Below are positions 8,916 through 17,987 of a stretch of 64,000 bases of DNA, piece by piece; position 1 is the first letter of the stretch; every line of letters begins with the position of its first letter. This stretch comes from Saprospiraceae bacterium (GTDB lineage: Bacteria; Bacteroidota; Bacteroidia; Chitinophagales; Saprospiraceae). The stretch lies in contig JAIYCH010000085.1 in assembly GCA_027488135.1 (NCBI GenBank), positions 1 to 64,000 of the forward strand, written 5' to 3'. The notes under the pieces were generated by a model that saw nothing but the letters and a program-made list of their open reading frames with translations, was not told the origin of the DNA and ran no database searches. Made by a program: the position numbers and the translations under genes.

Positions 8916-10393
8916 TAGAAGGGACTTTCTAAACAGTGAATAATAGGATCTTCCTTTTCATTTGCTATAAACCGCTGATGAACAAATTCGTTTGATTTTG
9001 GATGATAATCATATTCTTTAGACCACTCATCCTTATGTATAACCATTGATTCAATGGCATCAAGAATAAAGTTTATTTCTTCATTGGTTTGTGTCGGGTG
9101 AATACTCATTCTTATCCAGCCTGGTTTTCCTGTCAAATCTCCTCGGTTTATTTTATCTGTTATATTTTTTGAATACTCATTTTCAACATGAAGTAAATAA
9201 TGCCCATAAGTACCTGCACAAGAGCAACCTCCTCTTGTTTGGATACCAAAACGGTCATTTAACTGTCGTACGCCGAGATTATAATGAAGGTTTTCAATAT
9301 AAAAAGAAATGACCCCAAGTCTGTGCGTATGTTGACCAGCTAAAATATGTAAGCCCTTAATACTTTCTAATCGAGGCATTATGATAGCTAAGAGTTCTTC
9401 TTCACGGGCTAAGATTTTATCTACCCCCATTTTTTCTTTCAGTAAGATAGCCAATGCAGCTCTTATGGTTTGTAAAAATGGAGGTGTTCCACCGTCTTCT
9501 CTGGCCTCAATTTCCTCAATATATTTATGTTCACCCCATGGATTAGTCCAGTTGACTGTTCCTCCCCCTGGGTCATCAGGAATTTCATTTTTATAAAGAG
9601 AAGGATGAAAAACTAAAATACCGGAAGAACCGGGACCACCTAAAAATTTATGCGGAGAAAAATAAATGGCATCCAACTGTTGCTTTTTATTTTCCGGATG
9701 CATATTAATATCAATATAGGGGGCAGAACAGGCAAAATCTACAAAAATGAGACCACCATGATTATGCATGATTTCTGCCAGCTCGTAATAAGGTGTGCTG
9801 ATGCCAGTGACATTGGAACAAGAGGTAACGGCGGCTATCTTCAAGGTCCTGTTTTTATATTTTTCCAATAAGGAAAGTAGATTGGTCGGGGCTACCAAGC
9901 CGTCTTCATCAGGAGGAATGACGACTACTTCGGCAATAGTTTCTAACCAACTTGTCTGATTAGAATGATGTTCCATGTGAGTAACAAAAACAACTGGTCT
10001 GTTTTCACCGGCTTCCTTAATAACCTTATCCTTATAATTTTCATGAATTTTTAAGCCTAAAATCCGCTGGAATTTATTGACCACCCCTGTCATGCCAGAA
10101 TGGGAAGCAATGAGAATATCTCTTTCATCAGCACCGACATGATGTTTAATAATGTTCCTCGCCTTTTTATAGGCGGTGGTCATGGCATTTCCCGTGTAGG
10201 TTGTTTCTGTATGAGTGTTACCAATGAACGGGGCAATATTATTTAACAACCTCTCTTCCAAAGGTTCATATAAACGACCGCTGGCTGTCCAATCAGCATA
10301 AATGATTTTCTTTTGACCAAAAGGCCCATGGAAATGATGATTATTTCCCAGGATGTTCCTTCTAAATGGTTCAAAATAGTCTTGTAAACTCAT
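8915..10393 (-). CDS. Class V aminotransferase (CsdA/SufS-like fold)
   Basis: This 492-residue PLP enzyme has the class V core: ADWTASGRLYEPLE at the N-terminus, THMEHHSNQTSWLE, PLP Asp219 in FVDFACSAP, Schiff-base Lys249 in SPHKFLGGPGSSG, and a C-terminal cysteine-rich loop RGGCSCAGTYG where desulfurases carry their active cysteine. It is about 100 residues longer than SufS and lacks the usual RXGHHCA motif, so it may be a desulfurase or an aminotransferase of different specificity. It lies between glmM (4-nt ATGA overlap) and a true NifS-type gene (1-nt overlap), clearly in one operon. Confidence 0.82.
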   Translation of the reverse strand: MSLQDYFEPFRRNILGNNHHFHGPFGQKKIIYADWTASGRLYEPLEERLLNNIAPFIGNTHTETTYTGNAMTTAYKKARNIIKHHVGADERDILIASHSGMTGVVNKFQRILGLKIHENYKDKVIKEAGENRPVVFVTHMEHHSNQTSWLETIAEVVVIPPDEDGLVAPTNLLSLLEKYKNRTLKIAAVTSCSNVTGISTPYYELAEIMHNHGGLIFVDFACSAPYIDINMHPENKKQQLDAIYFSPHKFLGGPGSSGILVFHPSLYKNEIPDDPGGGTVNWTNPWGEHKYIEEIEAREDGGTPPFLQTIRAALAILLKEKMGVDKILAREEELLAIIMPRLESIKGLHILAGQHTHRLGVISFYIENLHYNLGVRQLNDRFGIQTRGGCSCAGTYGHYLLHVENEYSKNITDKINRGDLTGKPGWIRMSIHPTQTNEEINFILDAIESMVIHKDEWSKEYDYHPKSNEFVHQRFIANEKEDPIIHCLESPF

Positions 10394-11778
10394 TTTGCTA
10401 ATTGATTTAAAAAGTCACCTTTAATTTTTTCAGCTAAGGCTGTCGCTTTTTCTACGGAATTAGCTTCTGCATATATCCGAATAATGGGTTCTGTATTGCT
10501 GGCGCGCAGATGAACCCAGGAATCTTCGAAATCAATTTTCAGGCCATCGATTCTGGATACGTCGGCCCCCTCATAACTGCCTGCAAGTTGGTCTAAATTT
10601 GCCGATAAATCAATCCCCTCGGGAATCGATATTTTACTTTTTATTATAAAATAGACAGGATAGGTTTTTTTTATCTCAGAAACAGATATGTTTTTAGTGG
10701 CCATAAGCGAAAGAAACAAAGCAATGCCAATGAAGGCATCTCTTCCGAAATGTAAATCAGGTACAATGATACCGCCATTGCCTTCACCACCAATCACGGC
10801 ATTTGTTTTTTTCATGGCTTCTACCACATTGACCTCACCCACGGCACTGGCAGCATATTGGCCTCCATTCATTAAGGTAATATCTCTCAAAGCCCTGGTT
10901 GAGGAAAGATTGGACACGGTATTTCCTTTTTTGAGAGATAATACATAATCAGCCACAGCTACTAAAGTATATTCTTCTCCAAATAAATGCCCTTCTTCAT
11001 CAATCAGCGCGAGTCGGTCAACATCGGGATCTATTGCGATGCCCAAAGCACCTTTATCTGCTCTTACTGCATCGCAAAGGTCTGTTAAATGTTCTGGTAA
11101 GGGTTCTGGGTTATGGGCAAAATCACCGTGAACCGCGCCATGTACCAGAGAAAATGTGCATCCTAAGGCTCTTAACAGTATAGGTACAAAAATGGCCCCT
11201 GTTGAATTTATCGGGTCTATGACAATGTGAAATTTTTTAGATCTAATGGCATCTGCCTGAACAAGAGGATGTTTTAAAATAGCCTCCAGGTGGTAGTCAA
11301 AATGAGACTCATTGTATTGGGTTAATTTACCGAGTTGATCAATATTTGCATAATCAATCATTTCAGGCTGGGTAGAAATATCCAACAATGCTTCTCCATC
11401 CTTTGCAGAAATAAATTCCCCCTGATCATTTAAAAATTTCAGTGCATTCCATTCCCGCGGATTATGGCTGGCGGTTATAACAATTCCTCCCGCGGCATTT
11501 TCTTTGGTTACCCACATTTCAACCGTAGGCGTGGTGGATAATCCAAGGTCAACGACATTAAATCCCATGGAAAGCAGCGTATTATTGACCAACCCAGCCA
11601 CCAAAGAACCTGAAATTCTGGCATCCCGGCCTATAACTACTTTACGTTTATCACTTTTTTGCTTTAGCCAGTGCGCGAAGGCAGCGGTCATAACGACAAT
11701 GTCAATGGCTGTTAGGTTTTCACCTGGCCGCCCACCAATGGTTCCCCTGGTTCCGGAAATAGATTTTATTAAAGTCAC
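10390..11778 (-). CDS. glmM: Phosphoglucosamine mutase-like phosphohexomutase
   Basis: GlmM converts glucosamine-6-phosphate to glucosamine-1-phosphate on the way to UDP-GlcNAc and peptidoglycan. The 462-residue protein has the four-domain phosphohexomutase layout: phosphoserine loop TASHNPREWNALKF (Ser104), Mg-binding DPDVDRLAL, sugar loop GGEGNGGI, and C-terminal phosphate loop RASNTEPIIRIYAE. The N-terminus SISGTRGTIGGRPGENLT is characteristic of the Bacteroidota enzyme; phosphomannomutase activity cannot be excluded. It is the first gene of the five-gene leftward operon and has its own -7 box at 11796-11803. Confidence 0.88.
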   Translation of the reverse strand: MTLIKSISGTRGTIGGRPGENLTAIDIVVMTAAFAHWLKQKSDKRKVVIGRDARISGSLVAGLVNNTLLSMGFNVVDLGLSTTPTVEMWVTKENAAGGIVITASHNPREWNALKFLNDQGEFISAKDGEALLDISTQPEMIDYANIDQLGKLTQYNESHFDYHLEAILKHPLVQADAIRSKKFHIVIDPINSTGAIFVPILLRALGCTFSLVHGAVHGDFAHNPEPLPEHLTDLCDAVRADKGALGIAIDPDVDRLALIDEEGHLFGEEYTLVAVADYVLSLKKGNTVSNLSSTRALRDITLMNGGQYAASAVGEVNVVEAMKKTNAVIGGEGNGGIIVPDLHFGRDAFIGIALFLSLMATKNISVSEIKKTYPVYFIIKSKISIPEGIDLSANLDQLAGSYEGADVSRIDGLKIDFEDSWVHLRASNTEPIIRIYAEANSVEKATALAEKIKGDFLNQLAK

Positions 11779-11795
11779 CTTTTTTGATTTTGCAG

Positions 11796-11803
11796 CAAAT
11801 ATA
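11796..11803 (-). promoter_or_regulatory. -7 promoter box of the glmM operon
   Basis: The minus strand reads TATATTTG, an exact match to the Bacteroidota -7 consensus TAnnTTTG, 18 nt upstream of the glmM start codon. No clear -33 TTG was found at the right distance. Confidence 0.5.
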
Positions 11804-11822
11804 CAAAATAGCTAGCATCTCT

Positions 11823-11830
11823 TATCTTTG
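11823..11830 (+). promoter_or_regulatory. -7 promoter box of the PAP2-ZIP operon
   Basis: TATCTTTG matches TAnnTTTG exactly, on the + strand, 14 nt before the TTG chosen as start of the PAP2 gene. It lies back-to-back with the glmM -7 box, 19 nt away. Its position rules out the more upstream ATG at 11784 as the start. Confidence 0.5.
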
Positions 11831-11843
11831 TATAAAAAAGGCT

Positions 11844-12419
11844 TTGGAGAAATACCTGGAAATCGATAAATTGATATTCCTTTTTATACAGGAATATTTA
11901 CGTAATCCATTGATGGACATAGTATTGCCTCTATTAAGAAATAAATTTATATGGATACCTTTATATATAATCATTTTGTTTTACTGTTATCAGTGGGGTA
12001 AGAAAGTTTTTTTAAAATATCTATTGTTTTTGACAGGCCTTGTTTCAATGTCTGATGTGGTAAGTAGCCGGCTTCTAAAACCTTTTTTTAACAGATTGAG
12101 ACCTTGCAATGATTCTCAGTTAAGTAGCTTGTTTGACCCTTTGGTGTCTTGTGGAAGTGGTTTATCTTTTCCCTCAAGCCATGCAGTAAACCATTTTGCC
12201 TTAGCAGCTTTTTTTTATTATACCGTCCACTTTGTACCTTTTAAATGGCGCTTCTTATGGTATGTTTGGGCGTTTTCTATTTGTTTTGCCCAGGTTTATG
12301 TGGGTGTTCATTATCCATTAGATGTATTAATTGGTGGATTCATCGGATTTTATTTTGGCAACATTGTTGCAAAGACGTATCTTCGCGTTCTGAATAACGA
12401 AAATGAAGTAAAAGGTTAA
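11844..12419 (+). CDS. PAP2-family membrane phosphatase
   Basis: This is a roughly 191-residue integral membrane phosphatase of the PAP2/undecaprenyl-diphosphatase superfamily. The three catalytic motifs are intact: KPFFNRLRPC (KXXXXXXRP), FPSSHA (PSXH) and the last motif ending VGVHYPLD with its His and Asp. Hydrophobic helices separate them. Likely substrates are phosphatidate or undecaprenyl diphosphate. The frame is open from an ATG at 11784, but a -7 box at 11823-11830 and the family's usual N-terminus (LEKYLEIDKLIFLFIQ) point to the TTG at 11844. The ZIP transporter gene begins 2 nt after the stop. Confidence 0.88.
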   Translation: MEKYLEIDKLIFLFIQEYLRNPLMDIVLPLLRNKFIWIPLYIIILFYCYQWGKKVFLKYLLFLTGLVSMSDVVSSRLLKPFFNRLRPCNDSQLSSLFDPLVSCGSGLSFPSSHAVNHFALAAFFYYTVHFVPFKWRFLWYVWAFSICFAQVYVGVHYPLDVLIGGFIGFYFGNIVAKTYLRVLNNENEVKG

Positions 12420-12421
12420 AA

Positions 12422-13162
12422 ATGGGTCAATCTTGGTTAATTTATGTGGGTCTGATATTGGTAGTGTGGTTAGGGGCTGTTTTACCTTTTATTTTAAAGA
12501 GAGGAGAAATATTTCTGTCGAGAATCCTCTTGTTCAGTGGTGCCTATTTACTCGGTATCGCCCTTATTATATTTATTCCGGATATTATCAGGATTAGCCC
12601 TGAAAAAAGTCCCTGGATACTTATTGGTTTTTTTATACAGTTGATCATTCAGAAAATTTCTGGTGGGAGCGAGCATGGACACATTCATACTTCGACCTCA
12701 TTGAATAAGCAAATCGCCTTACAGGTATTTGTCGGATTAAGTTTTCACGCACTGATGGATGGGGCTTCCGTTGGCAGTTACAATGAATGGTCTCATCTAC
12801 ACGACGAAACAGGCGGACACGAACATGGCTTTGTATATGGTATTTTAATGCACAAAATAGGAGAGGGATTTGCCCTTGCCTCTCTATTTATGTTAGCAAA
12901 AACCAAGGCTTTTCATGCAACATTGGTCATCCTTATTTTTTCTTTAATGGCCCCATTTTCAGCATGGATTGTTTCATTATTACATTTATCTTCTACTGTT
13001 ATTACCCTACTAATGGCCATGGTTGCAGGCTCTTTTTTACATATATCAGCGAGCATATTATTGGAAAGCTGGCATAAGAAAAAGGAAAATGAGGCAGACC
13101 GTTACAAATGGGTTGTTATTTTATCAGGATTTATATTAGCCATATTGAGTTCTTGGCATTAA
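12422..13162 (+). CDS. ZIP-family divalent metal transporter
   Basis: This 246-residue polytopic protein belongs to the ZIP family, which imports Zn2+ or other divalent metals into the cytoplasm. The metal-site helices are visible: HALMDGASVG (about residues 108-117) and LMHKIGEGFALASL (about 142-155), with a His-rich loop between them (HLHDETGGHEHGH-like) and another at GSEHGHIHT. About seven to eight hydrophobic segments can be counted. It is the second gene of a two-gene operon with the PAP2 phosphatase. Metal specificity cannot be told from sequence. Confidence 0.85.
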   Translation: MGQSWLIYVGLILVVWLGAVLPFILKRGEIFLSRILLFSGAYLLGIALIIFIPDIIRISPEKSPWILIGFFIQLIIQKISGGSEHGHIHTSTSLNKQIALQVFVGLSFHALMDGASVGSYNEWSHLHDETGGHEHGFVYGILMHKIGEGFALASLFMLAKTKAFHATLVILIFSLMAPFSAWIVSLLHLSSTVITLLMAMVAGSFLHISASILLESWHKKKENEADRYKWVVILSGFILAILSSWH

Positions 13163-13196
13163 AAAAGCCACCACTGGAAATCCCAATGATGGCTTT
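13161..13196 (-). terminator. Terminator of groES-groEL
   Basis: The stem pairs 13164-13177 with 13183-13196 around a 5-nt loop. Two C-A mismatches on the + strand become G-U wobbles on the minus strand, making a complete 14-bp stem followed by a run of U there. It therefore terminates the leftward groEL transcript, and may also serve the converging ZIP gene. Confidence 0.8.
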
Positions 13197-13218
13197 ACTA
13201 TGGATATCTTAAAAACGA

Positions 13219-14889
<1,671 letters not shown>

Positions 14890-15153
14890 TTACAGAATGA
14901 CCAAAATGTCATCTTCGCGCATGATTAAATAATCATACCCTTCGAAATTCAATTCCTGACCAGCATATTTACCATATAAAACGGTGTCGCCTACCTGAAC
15001 TGTCATTAGGTTACCGTCTTTTCCTGGTCCTACTGCTACTACTTCACCTCTTTGAGGTTTTTCTTTAGCGGTATCAGGGATAATAATTCCTCCCTTCGTC
15101 TTTTCTTCCGCAGGAGCAGGCTTTACTACAACACGATCGTTGATTGGCCTCAT
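14890..15153 (-). CDS. groS: Co-chaperonin GroES (10 kDa)
   Basis: GroES is the heptameric lid of the GroEL chamber. The 87-residue sequence has the classical start [12 protein letters not shown], the mobile loop [18 protein letters not shown] and the C-terminal [15 protein letters not shown]. It is slightly shorter than average but complete. The 137 nt upstream hold its promoter region; I found no exact TAnnTTTG box or HrcA-type CIRCE palindrome, so how heat-shock control works here is not visible. Confidence 0.98.
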   Translation of the reverse strand: MRPINDRVVVKPAPAEEKTKGGIIIPDTAKEKPQRGEVVAVGPGKDGNLMTVQVGDTVLYGKYAGQELNFEGYDYLIMREDDILVIL

Positions 15154-15290
15154 ATCTCTTTATTTTATTAGGTGGTTAAAAAATATTTAATCTGACTCTA
15201 TCACTTTATGTGCCAATCTTCAATATCTGCCAAAATTTCATGTTTAATCCCTTTTATGTCAGATTTTAAGAACAAAAAGGCAGTTAACAC

Positions 15291-15917
15291 TTATTTTTTA
15301 TCTCTTTTTGACTCAAAATTACGTTCTCCGGCCCTGATTGATAGATTATGATGGTTCTCCTGAGGTGGAATCGGGCAGTTGAATCCTTCATTATAGGCAC
15401 AATATGGATTGTATGCTTTATTAAAATCTAAGATTATCTTACCATCCTTTACATTACTTATCCTTACGTCCATATACCGGCCCCCTCCATAACTTTCCTT
15501 ACCGTTGGTGTTATCTTTAAAGGGTAAAAACAAATAATCTTTATATTGCGGTTGCCGTATTAATGTCATATTCTGGTATAGGCATACCGTGATTTTTTTC
15601 TTTCCATGTTTAAAGGTTGCCGTGGCAAATTTTCTATAATCACGGGTAACACCACTATAGGTAGGCATTTGAAATACAGGTTCTTTTTCCAGGGGAACAT
15701 ATTCTGCTGCTACCTGCCAGGATTTTTTAAAGGAAAAATATTTAATAAGATCTTTTTCTTCAGCCGTAATAGGTTTTCTGACGTCTGCCAGTAGTTCGTC
15801 CAAATGTGTTTTTCTGTAGGCAAAAATTTCCTTTTTTGATTGGGAAATCAATGGCGCCTTACATTGCCAAAGCAGTAAACCAATCAATATGGTTCGAATT
15901 AAATAGTAGTTTTTCAT
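15291..15917 (-). CDS. DUF1684 lipoprotein
   Basis: This 208-residue protein starts with a lipoprotein signal peptide (hydrophobic residues 7-17, lipobox LWQC with Cys19). The rest matches DUF1684: YLFLPFKDNTNGKESYGGGR, then DFNKAYNPYCAYNEGFNCP, IPPQENHH and IRAGER. The family is widespread in Bacteroidota and Actinobacteria with unknown function; the conserved His/Cys/Asn-rich block hints at a binding or catalytic site, but none has been assigned that I know of. It follows the propeller gene after 9 nt, so the two are likely co-transcribed. Confidence 0.85.
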   Translation of the reverse strand: MKNYYLIRTILIGLLLWQCKAPLISQSKKEIFAYRKTHLDELLADVRKPITAEEKDLIKYFSFKKSWQVAAEYVPLEKEPVFQMPTYSGVTRDYRKFATATFKHGKKKITVCLYQNMTLIRQPQYKDYLFLPFKDNTNGKESYGGGRYMDVRISNVKDGKIILDFNKAYNPYCAYNEGFNCPIPPQENHHNLSIRAGERNFESKRDKK

Positions 15918-15926
15918 GCGTTTTAT

Positions 15927-16826
15927 TTATTGAGCTACTAATACCAATTTATTTTCACTACCGTTAATTTCCATTCGGGTGATCTTTTTGATAGGGTAAC
16001 CTGAAATATCAACCATAAGTTCCCAGTTCGCGTTTTTGTCAGGGTGAAATTGATAAATTTTAGCTCCTTCTGCCATTATTAAAGTGCCATCCTTTAAAAG
16101 GCTAAAATCTTCCTGTTGGTGCAACGGCATAATAATAGGAATTTTAGGGCTTTCGCTGGAGTAAACAGCTTTTGTTCGGTAAATGAAAGATGGTTCTCCG
16201 GGTTTAGCCTTTTGAACGTAGTAAAGTTCCCCGTTTTCAGTAACCCGAAAACATCTGCCTGGTAAGGTGGTGATCATTACAGAGGCCGTTTCATCTAAAC
16301 GGCGGTACCAAAGGGTTTGTGGATTTCCCAGTTCAAAGGTAATGACCCCTTGATCGTAAACCCATCTAAAATAACCAATATTCGTTTGATTCGCTAATAG
16401 GGGTTTTCCCTGATTTTGTCCGTTTAGTGGCAATGACCATATCCTTTGAAGGGTATCCTTCGGCCAAAACTCCATTCTTAATACACCAATGTCCCTTTTA
16501 TTAGGCATAGTTATGGCAGAATATTCACCTTCCTTAGTGTCTGTGAAGCGCACTAATTTGCCGCTTGAAATGTTTAGCTTGTAAATGTCTGGATGGGAGG
16601 CTCCTTTGGCGGCACTGCTGTAAAATAAAAGACTATCGCCTGCTAAATGCGGGTGATTGTTATAACCCTGTGTATTCAATGAGGTTAAAAGGGTAAGATT
16701 TTGTAGCTTTATGTTTCCCAGAGCATCCTTTTTTATTTCTAATTGGAAAATATTACTTTCGGGTAGCTGTGCCACTAAGCTGACCTTTATCAAAAACAGG
16801 TAAATGAACAAAGTGAATGTTCTCAT
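15927..16826 (-). CDS. Secreted TolB-like beta-propeller protein
   Basis: This 299-residue protein carries a signal peptide (LFIYLFLIKVSLVAQ) and WD40-like/PD40 propeller repeats, best seen in YNNHPHLAGDSLLFYSSAAK, DIYKLNISSGKLVRFTDT and the following blades (WSLPLNG, IYRTKAVY, IYQFHPD). Such periplasmic propellers usually mediate binding rather than catalysis. It has no T9SS tail. It is the first gene of a pair with the DUF1684 lipoprotein; function is otherwise unknown. Confidence 0.7.
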   Translation of the reverse strand: MRTFTLFIYLFLIKVSLVAQLPESNIFQLEIKKDALGNIKLQNLTLLTSLNTQGYNNHPHLAGDSLLFYSSAAKGASHPDIYKLNISSGKLVRFTDTKEGEYSAITMPNKRDIGVLRMEFWPKDTLQRIWSLPLNGQNQGKPLLANQTNIGYFRWVYDQGVITFELGNPQTLWYRRLDETASVMITTLPGRCFRVTENGELYYVQKAKPGEPSFIYRTKAVYSSESPKIPIIMPLHQQEDFSLLKDGTLIMAEGAKIYQFHPDKNANWELMVDISGYPIKKITRMEINGSENKLVLVAQ

Positions 16827-16912
16827 AAAATAAGGTTAGAAGGATTAAAAATTGATATTAATGCAATAATATAGCCATTAGGTTAAATTGTTGATTATTT
16901 TTCCTTACTTTT

Positions 16913-16943
16913 TTTGGAATATTATTGAATTATCCTATTTTTA
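16913..16943 (+). promoter_or_regulatory. Promoter of the pheA leader and operon
   Basis: A -33 element TTTG (16913-16916, within a T-run) is separated by 19 nt from a -7 element TATTTTTA (16936-16943), one base off TAnnTTTG. Spacing is the Bacteroidota optimum. Transcription would start near 16950, about 14 nt before the leader-peptide ATG. Confidence 0.6.
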
Positions 16944-16963
16944 CAATATTAAACTAGTAAGCA

Positions 16964-17020
16964 ATGAATTTTTCTGCGGCATTTTATTTTAGTGGTTTCT
17001 GTTTTTACGTTTTGTCGTAA
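16964..17020 (+). CDS. Phe/Tyr-rich leader peptide of the pheA attenuator
   Basis: A short reading frame encodes 18 residues, MNFSAAFYFSGFCFYVLS, ending in TAA. Five of 18 residues are Phe and two are Tyr, clustered at codons 7-15. It lies between a good promoter and a rho-independent terminator directly before the Phe/Tyr operon. Its role is inferred to be sensing: ribosomes slow on Phe/Tyr codons when the charged tRNAs are scarce. The stop codon ends 1 nt before the sequence that forms the antiterminator arm, as expected for classical attenuation. Confidence 0.85.
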   Translation: MNFSAAFYFSGFCFYVLS

Positions 17021-17021
17021 A

Positions 17022-17087
17022 GGGACGCTATGATTGCTACAAAATTATTTCTGCAAAATAGAGTCCCGGCATCGGGACTTTTTTTTT
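17022..17087 (+). promoter_or_regulatory. Antiterminator/terminator switch of the Phe/Tyr operon
   Basis: Two exclusive folds share the arm at 17062-17068. The antiterminator pairs 17022-17031 (GGGACGCTAT) with 17058-17067 (ATAGAGTCCC), 9 pairs and one mismatch. The terminator pairs 17062-17068 with 17073-17079 around a GCAT loop and is followed by nine T. A ribosome that reaches the leader stop codon (17018-17020) covers the antiterminator arm and lets the terminator form; a ribosome stalled on the Phe/Tyr codons leaves it free. The mechanism is inferred from the layout. Confidence 0.85.
17062..17087 (+). terminator. Rho-independent terminator of the pheA leader
   Basis: AGTCCCG pairs with CGGGACT around the tetraloop GCAT (7 perfect pairs, GC-rich), followed directly by nine T residues and ending 15 nt before the pheA start. 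Confidence 0.92.
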
Positions 17088-17102
17088 GGTTAAAAATGAA
17101 TT

Positions 17103-17987
17103 ATGATCGCTCAAACGTTACTTGAAAAGAAGTTAAAAAATACACAATCCCTGGGCGTTGCTATCCAGGGGGTGCCTGGTGCTTTTCATGACATTGCTGC
17201 AAGACACTGTTTTGAAGGTCAGACTATTGAAATTATTCCCGCTATAACTTTCGACCAATTAGTGGAGAGCGCTCAAAGTGATACCAGGGTGGATGTTGCG
17301 CTTATGGCTATTGAAAATTCTATTGCCGGCACTTTGTTACCCAATTACAAAAGGGTTCATGATTCCTCTCTTTCCATAGTAGGTGAAGTATATTTAAGAA
17401 TTGTTCAAAATTTAATGGCTTTACCAGGTCAGTCGATAACAGATCTGAAAGAAGTTCATTCCCATCCTATTGCCATTGAACAATGTCGAGAGTTTTTCAG
17501 AAATTTTCCTGCCATCAAACTCATAGAAAGCGAAGACACTGCTCTTTCAGCCAAATATATTAATGACGGACAATGGAAGGGTATTGGCGCTATTGCGAGT
17601 AGTTTAGCTGCTAAAATGTACGATTTAAACATCCTTGCGCCCAGCATCGAGACCAATAAAGCCAATCATACCAGATTCTGGGTTTTACAACCTCAGAAAA
17701 TGGCCATCATCGATGAGCAGGCCAATAAAGTTTCGATAACATTTTCAGTGGATCATACCGTTGGCAGCCTGTATAAAGTATTAGCTGTTTTAGCTGCCTA
17801 TAATATCAATGTCTCTAAAATTCAATCTACCCCCATTTTAGGTAAACCATGGGAATATCAGTTCTATCTGGATTTTATTTCAGAGGGAGCAGTGCCCATT
17901 CAATCTGCCATAGATGCCATAAAACCACTGGCCAATAACATGCAGATACTTGGAATTTATAATCAAGGTAAACATTTTGAGGAATGA
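17103..17987 (+). CDS. pheA: Prephenate dehydratase
   Basis: PheA converts prephenate to phenylpyruvate, the committed step to phenylalanine. The 294-residue monofunctional enzyme has the two-lobed dehydratase domain (GVPGAFHDIAA, ALMAIENSIAGTLL, VHSHPIAIEQC, and the catalytic threonine region NHTRFWVL) and a C-terminal ACT domain (about 205-290; KVSITFSVDHTVGSLYKVL) that normally binds phenylalanine for feedback inhibition. The usual GALV and ESRP regulatory motifs are altered (VGSL, QSTP), as in other Bacteroidota. The chorismate mutase activity is supplied by the fourth gene. It overlaps the aminotransferase gene by 4 nt (ATGA). Confidence 0.96.
   Translation: MIAQTLLEKKLKNTQSLGVAIQGVPGAFHDIAARHCFEGQTIEIIPAITFDQLVESAQSDTRVDVALMAIENSIAGTLLPNYKRVHDSSLSIVGEVYLRIVQNLMALPGQSITDLKEVHSHPIAIEQCREFFRNFPAIKLIESEDTALSAKYINDGQWKGIGAIASSLAAKMYDLNILAPSIETNKANHTRFWVLQPQKMAIIDEQANKVSITFSVDHTVGSLYKVLAVLAAYNINVSKIQSTPILGKPWEYQFYLDFISEGAVPIQSAIDAIKPLANNMQILGIYNQGKHFEE

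Noticed and set aside
11784-11843. Longer N-terminus for the PAP2 phosphatase from an ATG at 11784
   Set aside because: The ATG is 5 nt from the glmM start and upstream of the gene's own -7 box; the extra residues do not look like a PAP2 N-terminus.
15200-15216. Sigma-54-like TGGCAC upstream of groES on the minus strand
   Set aside because: The -24-like TTGGCAC is present but the -12 element (TTGC-type) is missing at the right distance.
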